Shown here piece by piece: positions 10,001-18,917 of a stretch of DNA of 64,000 nt (positions within the stretch are counted from its first letter, which is position 1; each line of letters begins with the position of its first letter). The DNA lies in NCBI GenBank assembly GCA_035946615.1, contig DASYZB010000132.1, positions 36,396 to 100,395 on the forward strand, given 5' to 3'. Under the pieces are notes generated by a model. The model worked only from the letters and a program-made list of their open reading frames with translations. It was not told the DNA's origin and did no database searches. The translations under genes and the position numbers were made by a program. This DNA is from Verrucomicrobiia bacterium. Lineage in GTDB: Bacteria > Verrucomicrobiota > Verrucomicrobiia > Limisphaerales > UBA8199.

Positions 10001-11788
10001 ATGAAATTGCAAAAAATCCTGAAAGTGTGGTCGGGGCTGGCGCTTCTCTTGCTATTGAGCGCCTTGTTCTGCCCGGTGGGCATGCAAGCACAGGGATTGG
10101 GAGAAGAGCGATTGCCCCAGCGCTCTCCCAAGGTCCCCAAAAAGCCGCCCACCCCCGCCCCTTCGGTCCAGAGCCCCACCCCGCAAACCAATCCGGAAGA
10201 TGACAACGTCCTCATCCCGCGCTTGACGGGAATCGTCATCGTTAAGTCACGCGACGAAATCAAGGAGGAGGGCGTCTCGGGCGTGACCGGCATCAAGGTC
10301 GTCAATATCCCCTTATTAAGCGGACCGGATTTTCAGAAGCTCGGGTATTGGTATCTCAACCAGAGCGTCTCGATCAACGATATCCGCAGCCTCGAAAACG
10401 ACATTATCCTTTATTGCCGCGCCAAAAACAGGCCATTGGTGGACATCATCCTCCCGCCGCAAAACCTCAGCACCGGCGTCATTCAGCTTTGGTTCCTCGA
10501 AGGCAAGGTCGGCAAAATCACCGTCAATAATCCCGGGCACAAATGGTTTTCCGACCAGTTTATCACCCGCCAAATCCGTTTGCGCCCAGGCGACGTCGTC
10601 GATATGCAGAAGCTCACCGACGATTTGGATTGGGTAAACCGCAACCCCTTCCGCCAGGTCAACACCGTCTTCAAAGCCGGCGACGACCTGGGCAAGTCCG
10701 ATATTGACCTGCAGGTCGAAGACCGGATTCCGCTGCGCGCCTACTTCGGCTACGAAAACACCGGCACCGAGTTCACCGGACAGGACCGCTTGCTGGCAGG
10801 GTTCAATTGGGGCAACGTCTTCGGCTTGGACCAGCAGTTGAATTACCAATACACCACCGATGTGGACTTCCGGGACATCAGCGCCCACTCCGCCAGTTAC
10901 CTCATCCCGCTGCCCTGGCGCCACAACCTCGCCATCATGGGCGCCTATGCCGATGCAACCGCTGAGTTTCCCAATACCTCGGCGCTTTCCAAGGGCAACA
11001 GCTACCAGGCCAGCTTGCGCTATTCGATCCCGCAACGCGTGGGCAAAAATTATATCCAGGAAATCACTGGCGGCTTTGATTTCAAGAGCACCGATAACAA
11101 TCTCGAATTCGGCGGCCAAACCGCCCTCAGCACCACCCGCATCCAGGTCGATCAATTCGAGTTGGGCTACAGCGGCTTGCTGCTCGACCGCGCCGGCCAG
11201 ACCTCCCTCGGCCTCGAGGGCTATTACAGCCCGGGCGGCTTAACCAGCCAGAATAACGACGCGACCTTCGACCAGTTGCGCCCCGATTCCAAGGCCCATT
11301 ACCTGTATGGCCGTCTGACCGCAGAGCGCCTCACCCGCTTGCCCGCTGATTTTAGCTGGGTCCTCCACTTCTTCGGCCAGTATTCCAGCCAGCGGCTCAC
11401 CCCGAGTGAAGAAATCGGCATCGGCGGCTTCGGCACCGTGCGCGGCTATTTCGAACGCTTCGTCAACGCCGACAACGGCTGGATCGTCAATAATGAACTC
11501 CGCACGCCCACCTTTCCCGTGCTGAAGCGATTCGGGTGGTTTCCCTACGATGACCGCTTGCAATTCCTGGTTTTCTTCGATTACGGCACCGTGCAGATCG
11601 AAGACTTCAATATCACCGACGCCGGGGCTGGGCTGATGAAAAACACCAGCCTGGCCTCCTATGGCGCCGGCCTGCGCTATGACCTGCGCCAGAACCTCTC
11701 CGTTCGCTTCGACTACGGCATCGAACTCATGAACAAGGAGCAAGGCAGAGACTCCGGCGGCCACATCGGCGTCCTGCTAAGCTTTTGA
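10001..11788 (+). CDS. TpsB/ShlB-family outer-membrane transporter of a two-partner secretion system
   Basis: The 595-residue product has an N-terminal signal peptide (basic start, Leu-rich core, cleavage near residue 31). A Pro-rich linker follows, then POTRA-like sequence at about residues 65-170 and a long beta-barrel region ending in an aromatic residue (LLSF), typical of BAM-assembled proteins. The loop motif VRGY within GGFGTVRGY (about residue 485) matches the conserved VRGY/F motif of the Omp85/TpsB superfamily. Length fits FhaC/ShlB (550-600 residues). It lies 67 bp after the giant repeat gene on the same strand, so the two probably form a tpsA-tpsB operon in which this protein exports the repeat fibre. 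The ATG at 10001 is chosen because it gives a proper signal peptide; no strong ribosome binding site is seen. Confidence 0.88.
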   Translation: MKLQKILKVWSGLALLLLLSALFCPVGMQAQGLGEERLPQRSPKVPKKPPTPAPSVQSPTPQTNPEDDNVLIPRLTGIVIVKSRDEIKEEGVSGVTGIKVVNIPLLSGPDFQKLGYWYLNQSVSINDIRSLENDIILYCRAKNRPLVDIILPPQNLSTGVIQLWFLEGKVGKITVNNPGHKWFSDQFITRQIRLRPGDVVDMQKLTDDLDWVNRNPFRQVNTVFKAGDDLGKSDIDLQVEDRIPLRAYFGYENTGTEFTGQDRLLAGFNWGNVFGLDQQLNYQYTTDVDFRDISAHSASYLIPLPWRHNLAIMGAYADATAEFPNTSALSKGNSYQASLRYSIPQRVGKNYIQEITGGFDFKSTDNNLEFGGQTALSTTRIQVDQFELGYSGLLLDRAGQTSLGLEGYYSPGGLTSQNNDATFDQLRPDSKAHYLYGRLTAERLTRLPADFSWVLHFFGQYSSQRLTPSEEIGIGGFGTVRGYFERFVNADNGWIVNNELRTPTFPVLKRFGWFPYDDRLQFLVFFDYGTVQIEDFNITDAGAGLMKNTSLASYGAGLRYDLRQNLSVRFDYGIELMNKEQGRDSGGHIGVLLSF

Positions 11789-11852
11789 CGAATATCCACT
11801 TGCTCCCCCAGAAGGACGAGCCTAGAATGCTGCATATCACATCCACGGTATT

Positions 11853-12149
11853 ATGGAAATCCGAAATGTCGTGACCGGAGACTCTTGCGAGGTGCTCGTC
11901 TTCGGGCGCGTCGATGGCACCGGGGCTAATCAACTGGAGGTCGAACTGCTCAAGCTGATCCGCTCGGGTCCGAAAAGCAACCTGAGCAGCGCAACTTTTC
12001 TTTGTTCGGCCGGCCTGCGGGTGCTCCTCCAGTAATGGCGGCAAATGAAAAACTCTCAGCGGGTGCTGCTGGCGACACGGCCTTCGCCGGAAGTCGATGC
12101 GGTGCTGGCTACCTCGGGTTTTCGCGAGGCACTGGTCGAAAAGGTCTGA
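11853..12149 (+). pseudogene. Broken STAS-domain (anti-sigma factor antagonist-like) gene
   Basis: Translation from ATG 11853 gives a short STAS-like protein with the conserved SSATFLCSAGLRVLL segment around the usual phosphorylatable Ser. It stops at TAA (12033-12035) after 60 codons. The same frame continues past this single stop for 38 more codons (WRQMKNSQRVLLA ... FREALVEKV) to TGA at 12147, supplying the second half of a normal ~105-residue STAS domain. The strand before the SSATF segment also looks about four residues short. One stop plus one small deletion suggest a decayed gene. Its 3' end overlaps the convergent receiver gene by 41 bp. A sequencing error at the stop cannot be excluded. 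Confidence 0.65.
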
Positions 12150-13122
12150 AAGTGTCCTTCAGGCCCTGGTGCGTTGCCTTTTCCTTGTCCCTGAGCCGCC
12201 TCTTTTCCAGGCAGGCGCCAATCCGGGCGCGCAGGAATACGGGACTGAAAGGCTTAGCCAGGTAATCTTCGGCGCCCATTTCTATAGAGCGGGCGACGCC
12301 ATTTTCGTCATCCAGCGCAGAAAGCATCAGGATGGGGATGTCGCGCAGTGCCAGGTCGGACTTGAATTTTGCAAGCACTTGAAACCCATCCAGGCCCGGC
12401 ATGACCATATCCAGCAAAATGAGATCGAACTGTTGCCTGCGGGCAAGCGCCAGGGCCTGCACGCCGTTGCCTATGGCCGAAACGGTGTAGCCGCTGCGCC
12501 GCAACCGCCGGGCCAGCATCTCGCGGCTGCTTTCATCGTCATCCACCACCAGAATCGCCCCTTCGTCCTTAAACAAAGGCCGGCCAGTTTTGGGTTCCGG
12601 CACTTTAAAACTGAAGCCAAGATTCAAAGACAGAGGTTGACCGCGCGAGCCGGCAGGCTGGAGGGTGTCAGGCGCCGCCGCCAGGACCGGCTCGATTAAA
12701 TAGGCCTCCATCAAGGACAACCAGTCGCTGGCGGCATCTCGTATTTTCTTGAGGTCGGCAACAGCCGCCTGGATGGCCGCGTCCTCGGTTTGTTCGATGA
12801 GCAAGTCCGTGTAGCCGATGATGTGGTTCACCGGTGTGCGCAGTTCATGGTAGAGCTGGTGCAAGTCCCGGTGCTGGAGAAACTGTTCCTCGTCAAAGTA
12901 CCTCGCAATTAGTATTTGCAGCTCGCGTCCTCCGGCGTGAATTCTGCGCAAATCCTCCAAAGCCTGTTCCGAGAGCTGCGCCTCTTCGAGCAGCAATTCG
13001 CAATAGCCCAGAATATGATTGATAGGCGTGCGCAGCTCGTGCCGCATGCGGGTCCAGCTTTCCCACCGCCGCCTCGGTTGAAGCTGAGCCTGAAGCAGAG
13101 GCCGGCTGCTTAATTCCCTCAA
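12109..13122 (-). CDS. Two HisKA-like segments fused to a response-regulator receiver domain
   Basis: The 337-residue protein carries two histidine-kinase dimerisation motifs, HELRTPINHI (His28) and HELRTPVNHI (His92), each with a helical follow-on. There is no HATPase_c ATP-binding domain. A linker leads to a full receiver domain (residues ~189-310) with the acidic VVDDDE pocket, phospho-acceptor Asp238 in LILLDMVMPG, and Lys290 in YLAKPF. The basic tail (LEKRRLRDKEKATHQ) resembles the linker that often precedes an output domain, but the protein ends soon after, so an output module may have been lost. It follows the truncated receiver gene by 9 bp. It may act as a phosphotransfer adaptor served by a kinase elsewhere; this is inference. 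Confidence 0.75.
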   Translation of the reverse strand: MRELSSRPLLQAQLQPRRRWESWTRMRHELRTPINHILGYCELLLEEAQLSEQALEDLRRIHAGGRELQILIARYFDEEQFLQHRDLHQLYHELRTPVNHIIGYTDLLIEQTEDAAIQAAVADLKKIRDAASDWLSLMEAYLIEPVLAAAPDTLQPAGSRGQPLSLNLGFSFKVPEPKTGRPLFKDEGAILVVDDDESSREMLARRLRRSGYTVSAIGNGVQALALARRQQFDLILLDMVMPGLDGFQVLAKFKSDLALRDIPILMLSALDDENGVARSIEMGAEDYLAKPFSPVFLRARIGACLEKRRLRDKEKATHQGLKDTFRPFRPVPRENPR

Positions 13123-13131
13123 CAGGCAGGC

Positions 13132-13446
13132 TCATGCAGAGGTGGCGGGCGCCAGCAACTTCTCGATTTTGACCAGCAGCCGTTCAAGCTCTATCGGTTT
13201 CGTGTCGTAATCATCGCACCCGGCTTCCCGCGCCCTGCGCTCGTCGCCTTCCATGGCGTGGGCGGTCAGCGCGATGATCGGCACCGATGGTTTAGTGGCC
13301 TTGATTCGTTTGGTAGCCTCCCAGCCGTCCATGACCGGCAGGCTCATGTCCATCAGAATGAGCGCCGGCGCCTCCGCTTCGGCCATTTTGACCGCCTCCT
13401 CTCCGTCCATGGCGCAGACCACCGCATAGCCCTTGATCCTGATGGG
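13132..13446 (-). pseudogene. Response-regulator receiver domain lacking its N-terminus
   Basis: The frame encodes the last ~100 residues of a CheY-like receiver: GYAVVCAMDGEEAV, the phospho-acceptor Asp in LILMDMSLPVMDGW, the ALTAHAM Thr/Ala segment and the DTKPIE Lys. The first strand and the two acidic Mg-binding residues are missing; upstream the frame hits TAG at 13447-13449. An insertion sequence begins about 90 bp further on (13534), and no matching 5' piece is found beyond its far end. The gene was therefore probably truncated by IS insertion with deletion. It could still be translated from the ATG at 13422, but the product would lack the phosphorylation pocket. Confidence 0.7.
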
Positions 13447-13533
13447 CTAGGTGAACAGGTTGACGTGGCTCCACTGCCGTGCGCGGAGGATGCCCGGAAC
13501 CTGCAGCCGTTGAACCACCTTTTGCCCGAGAAT

Positions 13534-13562
13534 TGCGCCAAAAGTATTGTTACCCGGGAGGG
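13534..13562 (+). repeat. Left terminal inverted repeat of the IS
   Basis: Starts TGCGCCAAAAGTATTG and ends in TTACCCGGGAGG. It pairs with 15002-15029 with a few mismatches. Confidence 0.8.
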
Positions 13563-13619
13563 GGTTGAAAGAGCGGTGAAACGATACGTTGTGCCAAAAG
13601 TGGGGTTACCCTGGCCGGA

Positions 13620-14789
13620 ATGGATAAAAGCATGAGTAACTCGACACGAAAGCAGGTTTTGGAGAAGTTGCGGCGGCGTTACAAAACGGCCGGTGCGCAG
13701 CACAAGACCAAGCGTATTGACCAGGCGGTGCAGTTGCTGGACTACCATCGCAAGGCAGCGATTCGGGCCTTGGGTCAAGCAGTGAGGAGGTCCGTGAAGG
13801 GACCTGTGGTGCTGACGGGGCGTCCGATGAAGTATGAGCCCAACTTGTTGTTGCCGTGGTTACGGCCCATCTGGCAAGCCAGCGATTACGCCTGTGGGCG
13901 GCGGCTGGTGGCGATGTTGCCGGAATGGGTTCCGGCCTACGAGCAGCATGAGAAGCGCATGCCTGGGGAGGTGCGAGAGAAGTTGCTGTTGGCCAGCGCA
14001 CGGACGCTGGACCGGTTGCTCGAACCCTTGCGGGGCCAAGGGAAGGGCCGCTCGCTAACGCGCCCGGGGACATTGTTGCGGCAGCAGATCCCCATTCGCG
14101 GGAGCCTGTGGGAAGAAGGCAAAGCAGGCTGGTTGGAGGTCGATACCGTGGCGCTGTGCGGCGGTAGTGTGGCCGGGGAATTTGTGTGGATGGTCGATGG
14201 CGTGGACTACGCGACAACCTGGGTGGAAGTGCGGGCCATGTGGGGACGGGGCCAGGCCGGCACCTTGACGGCCCTGCAGGATATCGAGGCCAGTCTGCCC
14301 TTTAGCTTGTTGGGCCTGGACAGTGATAACGGGGGAGAGTTCCTCAATCATCACGTGCTGCACTGGCTGCAGAAGCGCCCGCGGCCGGTGTTCATGACGC
14401 GGAGCCGGCCTTACAAAAAGGATGACAACGCGCACGTCGAGCAGAAGAACTGGACGCACGTGCGACAGTGTTTCGGGTATGAGCGGCACGATAATCCCGA
14501 GTTAGTTGAGCCGATCAATGGGTTGGTTAAAGGGGCCTACGGGCAGTTGCTTAACTACTTCCATGCCAGCCTCAAGTTAGAAAGCAAGGAGCGCGTCGCG
14601 GGCAAGTTACGCCGCATTTACGGCGAGGCCCAAACGCCGCTGGCGCGGGTGTTGGCCAGCGCCGAGGTGACTGCGGCCGCCAAAGCACGCTTGGTGAAAC
14701 ATAAGGCAAGCTTAAATCCATTTGCTTTGAAGCAAACGGTGACACAAAGCCTGAAGGCCATCTCTGCCCTGCGTCGAGGGCCTCGTTGA
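13620..14789 (+). CDS. DDE transposase with integrase catalytic core
   Basis: The 389-residue protein has an N-terminal helix-turn-helix-like region (residues 1-60, a TRKQVLEKLRRRY start typical of these transposases) and a retroviral-integrase-like core. The likely catalytic acids are Asp175 (LEVDTV), Asp234 or Asp236 (GLDSDNGGEF) and Glu274 (AHVEQKNW). The spacing and the DNGGEF and HVEQKN motifs fit the IS481/ISNCY-type integrase fold. It catalyses cut-and-join movement of the surrounding element. The ATG at 13620 lies just inside the inner left repeat, and the gene ends about 180 bp before the inner right repeat. The frame is intact with all three acids, so the element may still be mobile. 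Confidence 0.88.
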   Translation: MDKSMSNSTRKQVLEKLRRRYKTAGAQHKTKRIDQAVQLLDYHRKAAIRALGQAVRRSVKGPVVLTGRPMKYEPNLLLPWLRPIWQASDYACGRRLVAMLPEWVPAYEQHEKRMPGEVREKLLLASARTLDRLLEPLRGQGKGRSLTRPGTLLRQQIPIRGSLWEEGKAGWLEVDTVALCGGSVAGEFVWMVDGVDYATTWVEVRAMWGRGQAGTLTALQDIEASLPFSLLGLDSDNGGEFLNHHVLHWLQKRPRPVFMTRSRPYKKDDNAHVEQKNWTHVRQCFGYERHDNPELVEPINGLVKGAYGQLLNYFHASLKLESKERVAGKLRRIYGEAQTPLARVLASAEVTAAAKARLVKHKASLNPFALKQTVTQSLKAISALRRGPR

Positions 14790-15001
14790 GCGCAGAGCTA
14801 AAAACTGTGAATAACTCGATGGAGCAAACCTCCCCCCCGGTGCCCCCCTCCGCTAATGCGCGTCCGTGTTCCACCGCAGGGGGGCGCGAGCTAAGGCTCG
14901 AAGCCCGCCCCCCTGCTCGTTTTAGCTCGCTTCCTACGCAAAGAACGGTTAACCAAAAACAAGGCCATCGGGTAACACCCTTTTGGCACAACGATACCCG
15001 T

Positions 15002-15029
15002 CCCTCGGGTAACAGTTACTTTTGGCGCA
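15002..15029 (-). repeat. Right terminal inverted repeat of the IS
   Basis: Its reverse complement begins TGCGCCAAAAGTAACTG and ends TTACCCGAGGG, matching the left end at 13534-13562. Confidence 0.8.
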
Positions 15030-15089
15030 CGGCGGGGTGACGAAGATAGAAGGGCCGGAGCTGAAGAATTCGCAGACTGAATAAAAACC

Positions 15090-16109
15090 TTGAAGCCAAA
15101 ACCCGGCACATCCAAAGCGCGGTCAGGGTCGAACGCTGCAGGGCATGTTCTTGTTACTGGCGGGGCCGGTTTCATCGGCTCGCATTTGGTGGAACGCTTG
15201 CTGGCGGAGGGCGAAAGCGTGGTCGTGATTGATGATCTTTCGACCGGCAGCCTCGAGAACCTCTCCCGCGCCTCCAGCCACCCTCGATTCGCTTTTGTTC
15301 AATCGCGCATTTCGACCTGTCCGGACCTTTCCCGGCTGGTGGGGCAGGCACAGGCCGTCTATCACCTGGCAGCCGCTGTGGGCGTGGAATTGGTTGTGAA
15401 CACCCCGATCCGTGTCCTTGAAACCAATCTGCACGAAACGGAAGTTCTGCTTGAAGCAGCCGCCCCGCAGAGGGTTCCCGTGCTGTTGACTTCGACCTCG
15501 GAAGTGTACGGCAAGAGCCAAAAGGCCGCTTTCGGCGAAGAGGACGATTTGCTCATCGGCCCACCCCACCAGGCCCGCTGGAGTTATGCCTGCTCGAAGC
15601 TGATGGATGAATTCCTCGGGCTGGCTTATGCCAAAGAACGCGCGCTACCGGTTGTCATCGCCCGGCTGTTCAATACGGTCGGCCCTCGACAGACGGGCCG
15701 CTACGGCATGGTTTTGCCGCGCTTTATCTCCGCAGCCAAATCCGGCCAGCCGCTCAAGGTGTTTGGTGACGGCCAGCAGACCCGCTGTTTTTGTTACGTC
15801 ATCGACACGGTCGAAGCGCTGGTGCGCCTGCAGAACTGCCCGGCAGCGCGGAGCCAGGTCTTTAACGTGGGCGGTTCAGAGGAGGTTTCCATCAAGCAGC
15901 TCGCGGAGCTGGTAATTGAAATCCTTCACTCAAAAGCCAAGATAGAAATGGTCCCTTATCGCGAAGCTTACGCCCCCGGCTTTGATGACATGCTCCGGCG
16001 CAAACCAATTGTCGATAAACTCGCCGCCATAACCGGGTTCCGTCCCGCCACGCCGTTGCGAAGGATCATTGAATTGACGGCAGACGCAACTGCGGCCCGC
16101 AGTTGCTGA
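15090..16109 (+). CDS. NAD-dependent nucleotide-sugar epimerase/dehydratase
   Basis: The extended short-chain dehydrogenase of 339 residues has an N-terminal Rossmann fold with the NAD-binding motif TGGAGFIGSH (about residues 23-32), acidic residues after strand 2 (VVIDDLSTG), and the catalytic TSTSEVYG and YACSK (YxxxK) motifs. GxxGPRQ and the C-terminal substrate region resemble UDP-glucose 4-epimerase, UDP-glucuronate decarboxylase and dTDP-glucose dehydratase relatives. It probably interconverts a nucleotide-activated sugar for surface polysaccharide, but the exact substrate cannot be told. The reading frame offers only a TTG start at 15090, 60 bp after the IS end, so the first ~15 residues are uncertain and the original promoter may have been displaced by the IS. 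Confidence 0.82.
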   Translation: MKPKPGTSKARSGSNAAGHVLVTGGAGFIGSHLVERLLAEGESVVVIDDLSTGSLENLSRASSHPRFAFVQSRISTCPDLSRLVGQAQAVYHLAAAVGVELVVNTPIRVLETNLHETEVLLEAAAPQRVPVLLTSTSEVYGKSQKAAFGEEDDLLIGPPHQARWSYACSKLMDEFLGLAYAKERALPVVIARLFNTVGPRQTGRYGMVLPRFISAAKSGQPLKVFGDGQQTRCFCYVIDTVEALVRLQNCPAARSQVFNVGGSEEVSIKQLAELVIEILHSKAKIEMVPYREAYAPGFDDMLRRKPIVDKLAAITGFRPATPLRRIIELTADATAARSC

Positions 16110-16269
16110 AGTCTCGGCTGGTTTCAATGCGATCAGCGTATTTGCCGCGCGCTGGCATGCATTGTTTGGAGGAACAGCGGAATACGTGGATTTTTCTTTC
16201 CGTCGAGGAATCCCTTTGGCAGCTTGACGCCTGAAATATTCTGATTCAGACAGCCCAACATAGAAGCCT

Positions 16270-17340
16270 ATGCCAGAGAAACCAGTTGTCACAAGAAAGC
16301 TCTCGGACAAAAGCACCAAGCAGGAAATGCTCGATGCATACCAGGCCCTTGCCAAAGAGCTCGAAGAAAAACGCGCTGCCGCGTTGGCTCCTGAACGCCG
16401 CCTCGAGGAGAAGAAGGCCGCCGAAGCCGTGAAAGTGGCGACGGGAATTGCGCCGGAAGGCGTTGACCGCGAATTAGGCGGGCTCAGATCGGAGATCGGC
16501 AGAATGCTGGCCAGCATTTCCGACCAACTGGCGGCGGAATCCGCCAGGTTCCGCAATGTCCAGAAGGCTGTGGAAAGCAAAGAGCAGGAGCTGAAGGAGC
16601 TGTATGGGATTGAAAAAGCGGCGGTGAGCCTGGCGGCATTGATCGAAGCCCAGAATCAAAAGCGGACGGAATTCGAAACTCAGATGGCCCAGGAACGGGA
16701 CGAGCTGGAAAAGGAGATTGAGACCAAACGCGCTGAGTGGGAAGAGGAGAAAAGAACCCACGATGCCGAAGTCAAGGAGCGGGATGGCGCCGAGAAAAAA
16801 GCGCAAGACCGCGCCCGGGAAGATTTCAATTATGCCTTTAAGCGCGAACAGCAATCCATCAAAGACAAGCTCAACGACGAAAAGGCTGCGTTGGAAAAGG
16901 AGATTAAGATTAAGCGCGAGACGTTTGAACGGGAATTCGTTGAGAGAGAGAAAGCCATCACCGGGAAGGAGCACGAGCTGGCCGAGCTTCGCGCCAAAGC
17001 CGCCGACTTTCCCAAAGAACTGGAAGCCGCCGTCAACCACTCGGTCAAAGAGGCCAGCGAGCGGCTCAAGCTGGAAGCCAAGAGCCGGGAGGATGTCGCC
17101 CAGAAGCAATTCGAAGGCGAGCGCAACGTTCTGACCGCCAGGAACGAAGCGCTGGAACGAACCAACAAGGACCTTGTCACCGCGAATTCAAAGCTCGCAC
17201 AGCAACTCGAAGCCGCCTATCAAAAAGTCCAGGAAATCGGCGAGAAAACTGTCGAAGGCGCCTCGCAGTCCAAGTCCTATGCGGAGTTGCAAAAGCTTTT
17301 CCTGGACCAGAGCCGGAAAGCGCGTGAGGAAAAAACCTGA
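16270..17340 (+). CDS. Long coiled-coil protein, function unknown
   Basis: The 356-residue product is highly charged (Glu/Lys/Arg/Ala-rich) with heptad-like stretches from about residue 15 to the end. The region ~125-245, with repeated EK, ER and KREQ runs, should form a long parallel coiled coil. No signal peptide, membrane segment or enzymatic motif is visible, so it is probably cytoplasmic and structural or a scaffold. It stands alone between the epimerase gene and the convergent urease set. The ATG at 16270 is the first in frame. I do not recognise a named family. Confidence 0.7.
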   Translation: MPEKPVVTRKLSDKSTKQEMLDAYQALAKELEEKRAAALAPERRLEEKKAAEAVKVATGIAPEGVDRELGGLRSEIGRMLASISDQLAAESARFRNVQKAVESKEQELKELYGIEKAAVSLAALIEAQNQKRTEFETQMAQERDELEKEIETKRAEWEEEKRTHDAEVKERDGAEKKAQDRAREDFNYAFKREQQSIKDKLNDEKAALEKEIKIKRETFEREFVEREKAITGKEHELAELRAKAADFPKELEAAVNHSVKEASERLKLEAKSREDVAQKQFEGERNVLTARNEALERTNKDLVTANSKLAQQLEAAYQKVQEIGEKTVEGASQSKSYAELQKLFLDQSRKAREEKT

Positions 17341-17462
17341 GGCGGCATCGACCCCAAGCGCTCCACAAGGGCTGAAATCCCCGACCCGCGCAATTCGCGA
17401 CCAACGAAGCAGACCTTACAGCCGCCGCGTCAAAGTGTAAGAGGTTAGCTTTTGTTAGCTGC

Positions 17463-18191
17463 TCAATGGCTGTGCGGCACTGAGGCGGCGTGTTCCCAGC
17501 AGTGCAGGACCTGCTCGGCTATCTCGTCCACACCCATCCCATGTTTGACCTGTGCAAAGATAATCGGTCCATCGCCGCGCATGGCATGGGCGTCGCGGCG
17601 CATGATTTCCAGGTCGGCGCCGACGGCCACAGCGAGATCGGTTTTGTTAATCACCAGAAGGTCGGATTGAGTAATGCCGGGGCCGCCTTTGCGGGGTATT
17701 TTGTCGCCGCCAGCCACATCGATGACGTAGATGGTGAAATCAGCTAATTCGCGGCTGAAATGCGCGGCGAGGTTGTCACCTCCGGATTCGATCAGCAGGA
17801 GCTGGGTGTTGAAACGTTGGTGAAGGTCTTCCAAGGCGAGCAAATTGGCAGAGGTATCCTCACGGATAGCCGCATGGGGACAACCGCCTGTCTCGACCGC
17901 CCGGATGCGGTCGGGTTCGAGGGCCTGGTGGCGCACGAGGAACTCGCCATCCTCTTTAGTGAAGATGTCATTTGTGACAGCCGCCATCCGAAGTTGATGG
18001 CGCAGTTTCAGACACAATGCCAGCATGAGGGCGGTTTTGCCGCTGCCGACCGGGCCGCCCACGCCGACGGTAAAGGCGCGGCGGCTGAAATCGCGGGCAA
18101 GTGGCTTAGGGCGCTGGTCGAAGTAGCCTGGGTATTCGAGGTGTTCGTGAGTATGGCCCTCGGGCCCGTGTTGGTGATGTTCCAAGTTCAT
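17463..18191 (-). CDS. ureG: Urease accessory GTPase UreG with His-rich N-terminal extension
   Basis: UreG is the SIMIBI-class GTPase that drives nickel delivery into apo-urease together with UreD/UreH and UreF. The 242-residue product has the P-loop GPVGSGKT (residues 46-53), the [13 protein letters not shown] metal-binding motif with the invariant Cys-Pro-His, the ESGGDNLAA segment and the NKTDLA nucleotide-specificity motif. Before the usual start of the family lies an extension with [13 protein letters not shown], and the C-terminus has further His residues (PHSH). No ureE is found in the cluster, so the extension may hold nickel in its place. It is the last gene of the operon, 2 bp after ureF. 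Confidence 0.95.
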   Translation of the reverse strand: MNLEHHQHGPEGHTHEHLEYPGYFDQRPKPLARDFSRRAFTVGVGGPVGSGKTALMLALCLKLRHQLRMAAVTNDIFTKEDGEFLVRHQALEPDRIRAVETGGCPHAAIREDTSANLLALEDLHQRFNTQLLLIESGGDNLAAHFSRELADFTIYVIDVAGGDKIPRKGGPGITQSDLLVINKTDLAVAVGADLEIMRRDAHAMRGDGPIIFAQVKHGMGVDEIAEQVLHCWEHAASVPHSH

Positions 18192-18193
18192 GC

Positions 18194-18874
18194 TCAGCTT
18201 TGGAATAATCTCGAATAAAGGCGGTCTTGATTAGCCTGGAATAATTCCAGCAATGGCGAGGGTTGAGCGATTTGTTCGCGAGTCAGGTTTCGACAACGGA
18301 GCAGGACCTCCTCGGCCTGTGCGGCGAAACTGTGCAACAAAGCCTGTCCTTCGAGAGGGCCAATGATTCCAAGGCGGATCGCCCCAGTCACAAGCCCGCG
18401 CAAATGGATAAAGAAGAACAACCGCGCTGCCGGCATAAAGTCGATTCCAAGCGCGTTAGTTGTCACGCCGAACACGGGAGCGAAATGATAAAAGGCTCCG
18501 GTTTGCCGGGCGCTTTGGCGAAGCTGTTCCAGTTGGTGTGTGGCAAAGATGCGCTCGGCCGATGCAAGGAGGGCCTGGCCTTGGAGGCGGCTAGCGCGAT
18601 TGGCGACATGATTGGTGTTAAAAGTGTCGCACAGCCGATCCAGTTCAAGCCAATTCCCGGGATTAGCGTGGGCTGCGGTCACAAACGGCAGTGAAGCGCG
18701 CCCGAGTTGGCATAGACTCGCTCGAATGAACGAGGCCAGTTCCCCAGGATTGGCCAACTCGCCCTGCTGCCAGGCGGCCTCCAACCCGCCAGAATGGGCG
18801 AAGCCGCCCGTCGGAAAGGCTGAATCAGCCAATTGACATAACAACCATTCATTGTTTGGAGACTCGGAACTCAC
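18194..18874 (-). CDS. ureF: Urease accessory protein UreF
   Basis: UreF bridges the urease-UreD complex and UreG during nickel insertion. The 226-residue product has the family's [21 protein letters not shown] opening (here [20 protein letters not shown]), an all-helical body, and near the C-terminus a [11 protein letters not shown] segment of the kind conserved in UreF. A GTG at 18872-18874 is chosen as start. The frame stays open further upstream but would then run into ureC, whereas the GTG fits the 43-bp gap and places the conserved motif about 17 residues in. ureG follows 2 bp downstream, so translation is probably coupled. Confidence 0.9.
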   Translation of the reverse strand: MSSESPNNEWLLCQLADSAFPTGGFAHSGGLEAAWQQGELANPGELASFIRASLCQLGRASLPFVTAAHANPGNWLELDRLCDTFNTNHVANRASRLQGQALLASAERIFATHQLEQLRQSARQTGAFYHFAPVFGVTTNALGIDFMPAARLFFFIHLRGLVTGAIRLGIIGPLEGQALLHSFAAQAEEVLLRCRNLTREQIAQPSPLLELFQANQDRLYSRLFQS

Positions 18875-18917
18875 ACATCCGAAGATTGAGAAGAACAAGC
18901 CATTATACCAAGATTCT

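Larger units (their letters stand above)
13534..15029 (+). mobile_element. Insertion sequence, 1.5 kb, with double terminal inverted repeats
   Basis: A 28-bp imperfect inverted repeat (TGCGCCAAAAGTA ... TTACCC) lies at 13534-13562 and 15002-15029. A second, subterminal pair (CGTTGTGCCAAAAG ... TTACCC) lies at 13587-13611 and 14970-14993. Outer and inner repeats share the core GCCAAAAG and TTACCC, like repeated transposase binding sites. One transposase gene fills the interior. No target-site duplication is visible at the assigned ends, consistent with a rearrangement after insertion. The family is not certain; an ISNCY/IS481-like DDE group is most likely. Confidence 0.85.

Noticed and set aside
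15030..15089. A short plus-strand frame directly after the IS right end
   Set aside because: It encodes only about 17 residues and cannot be tied to any gene on the other side of the IS.
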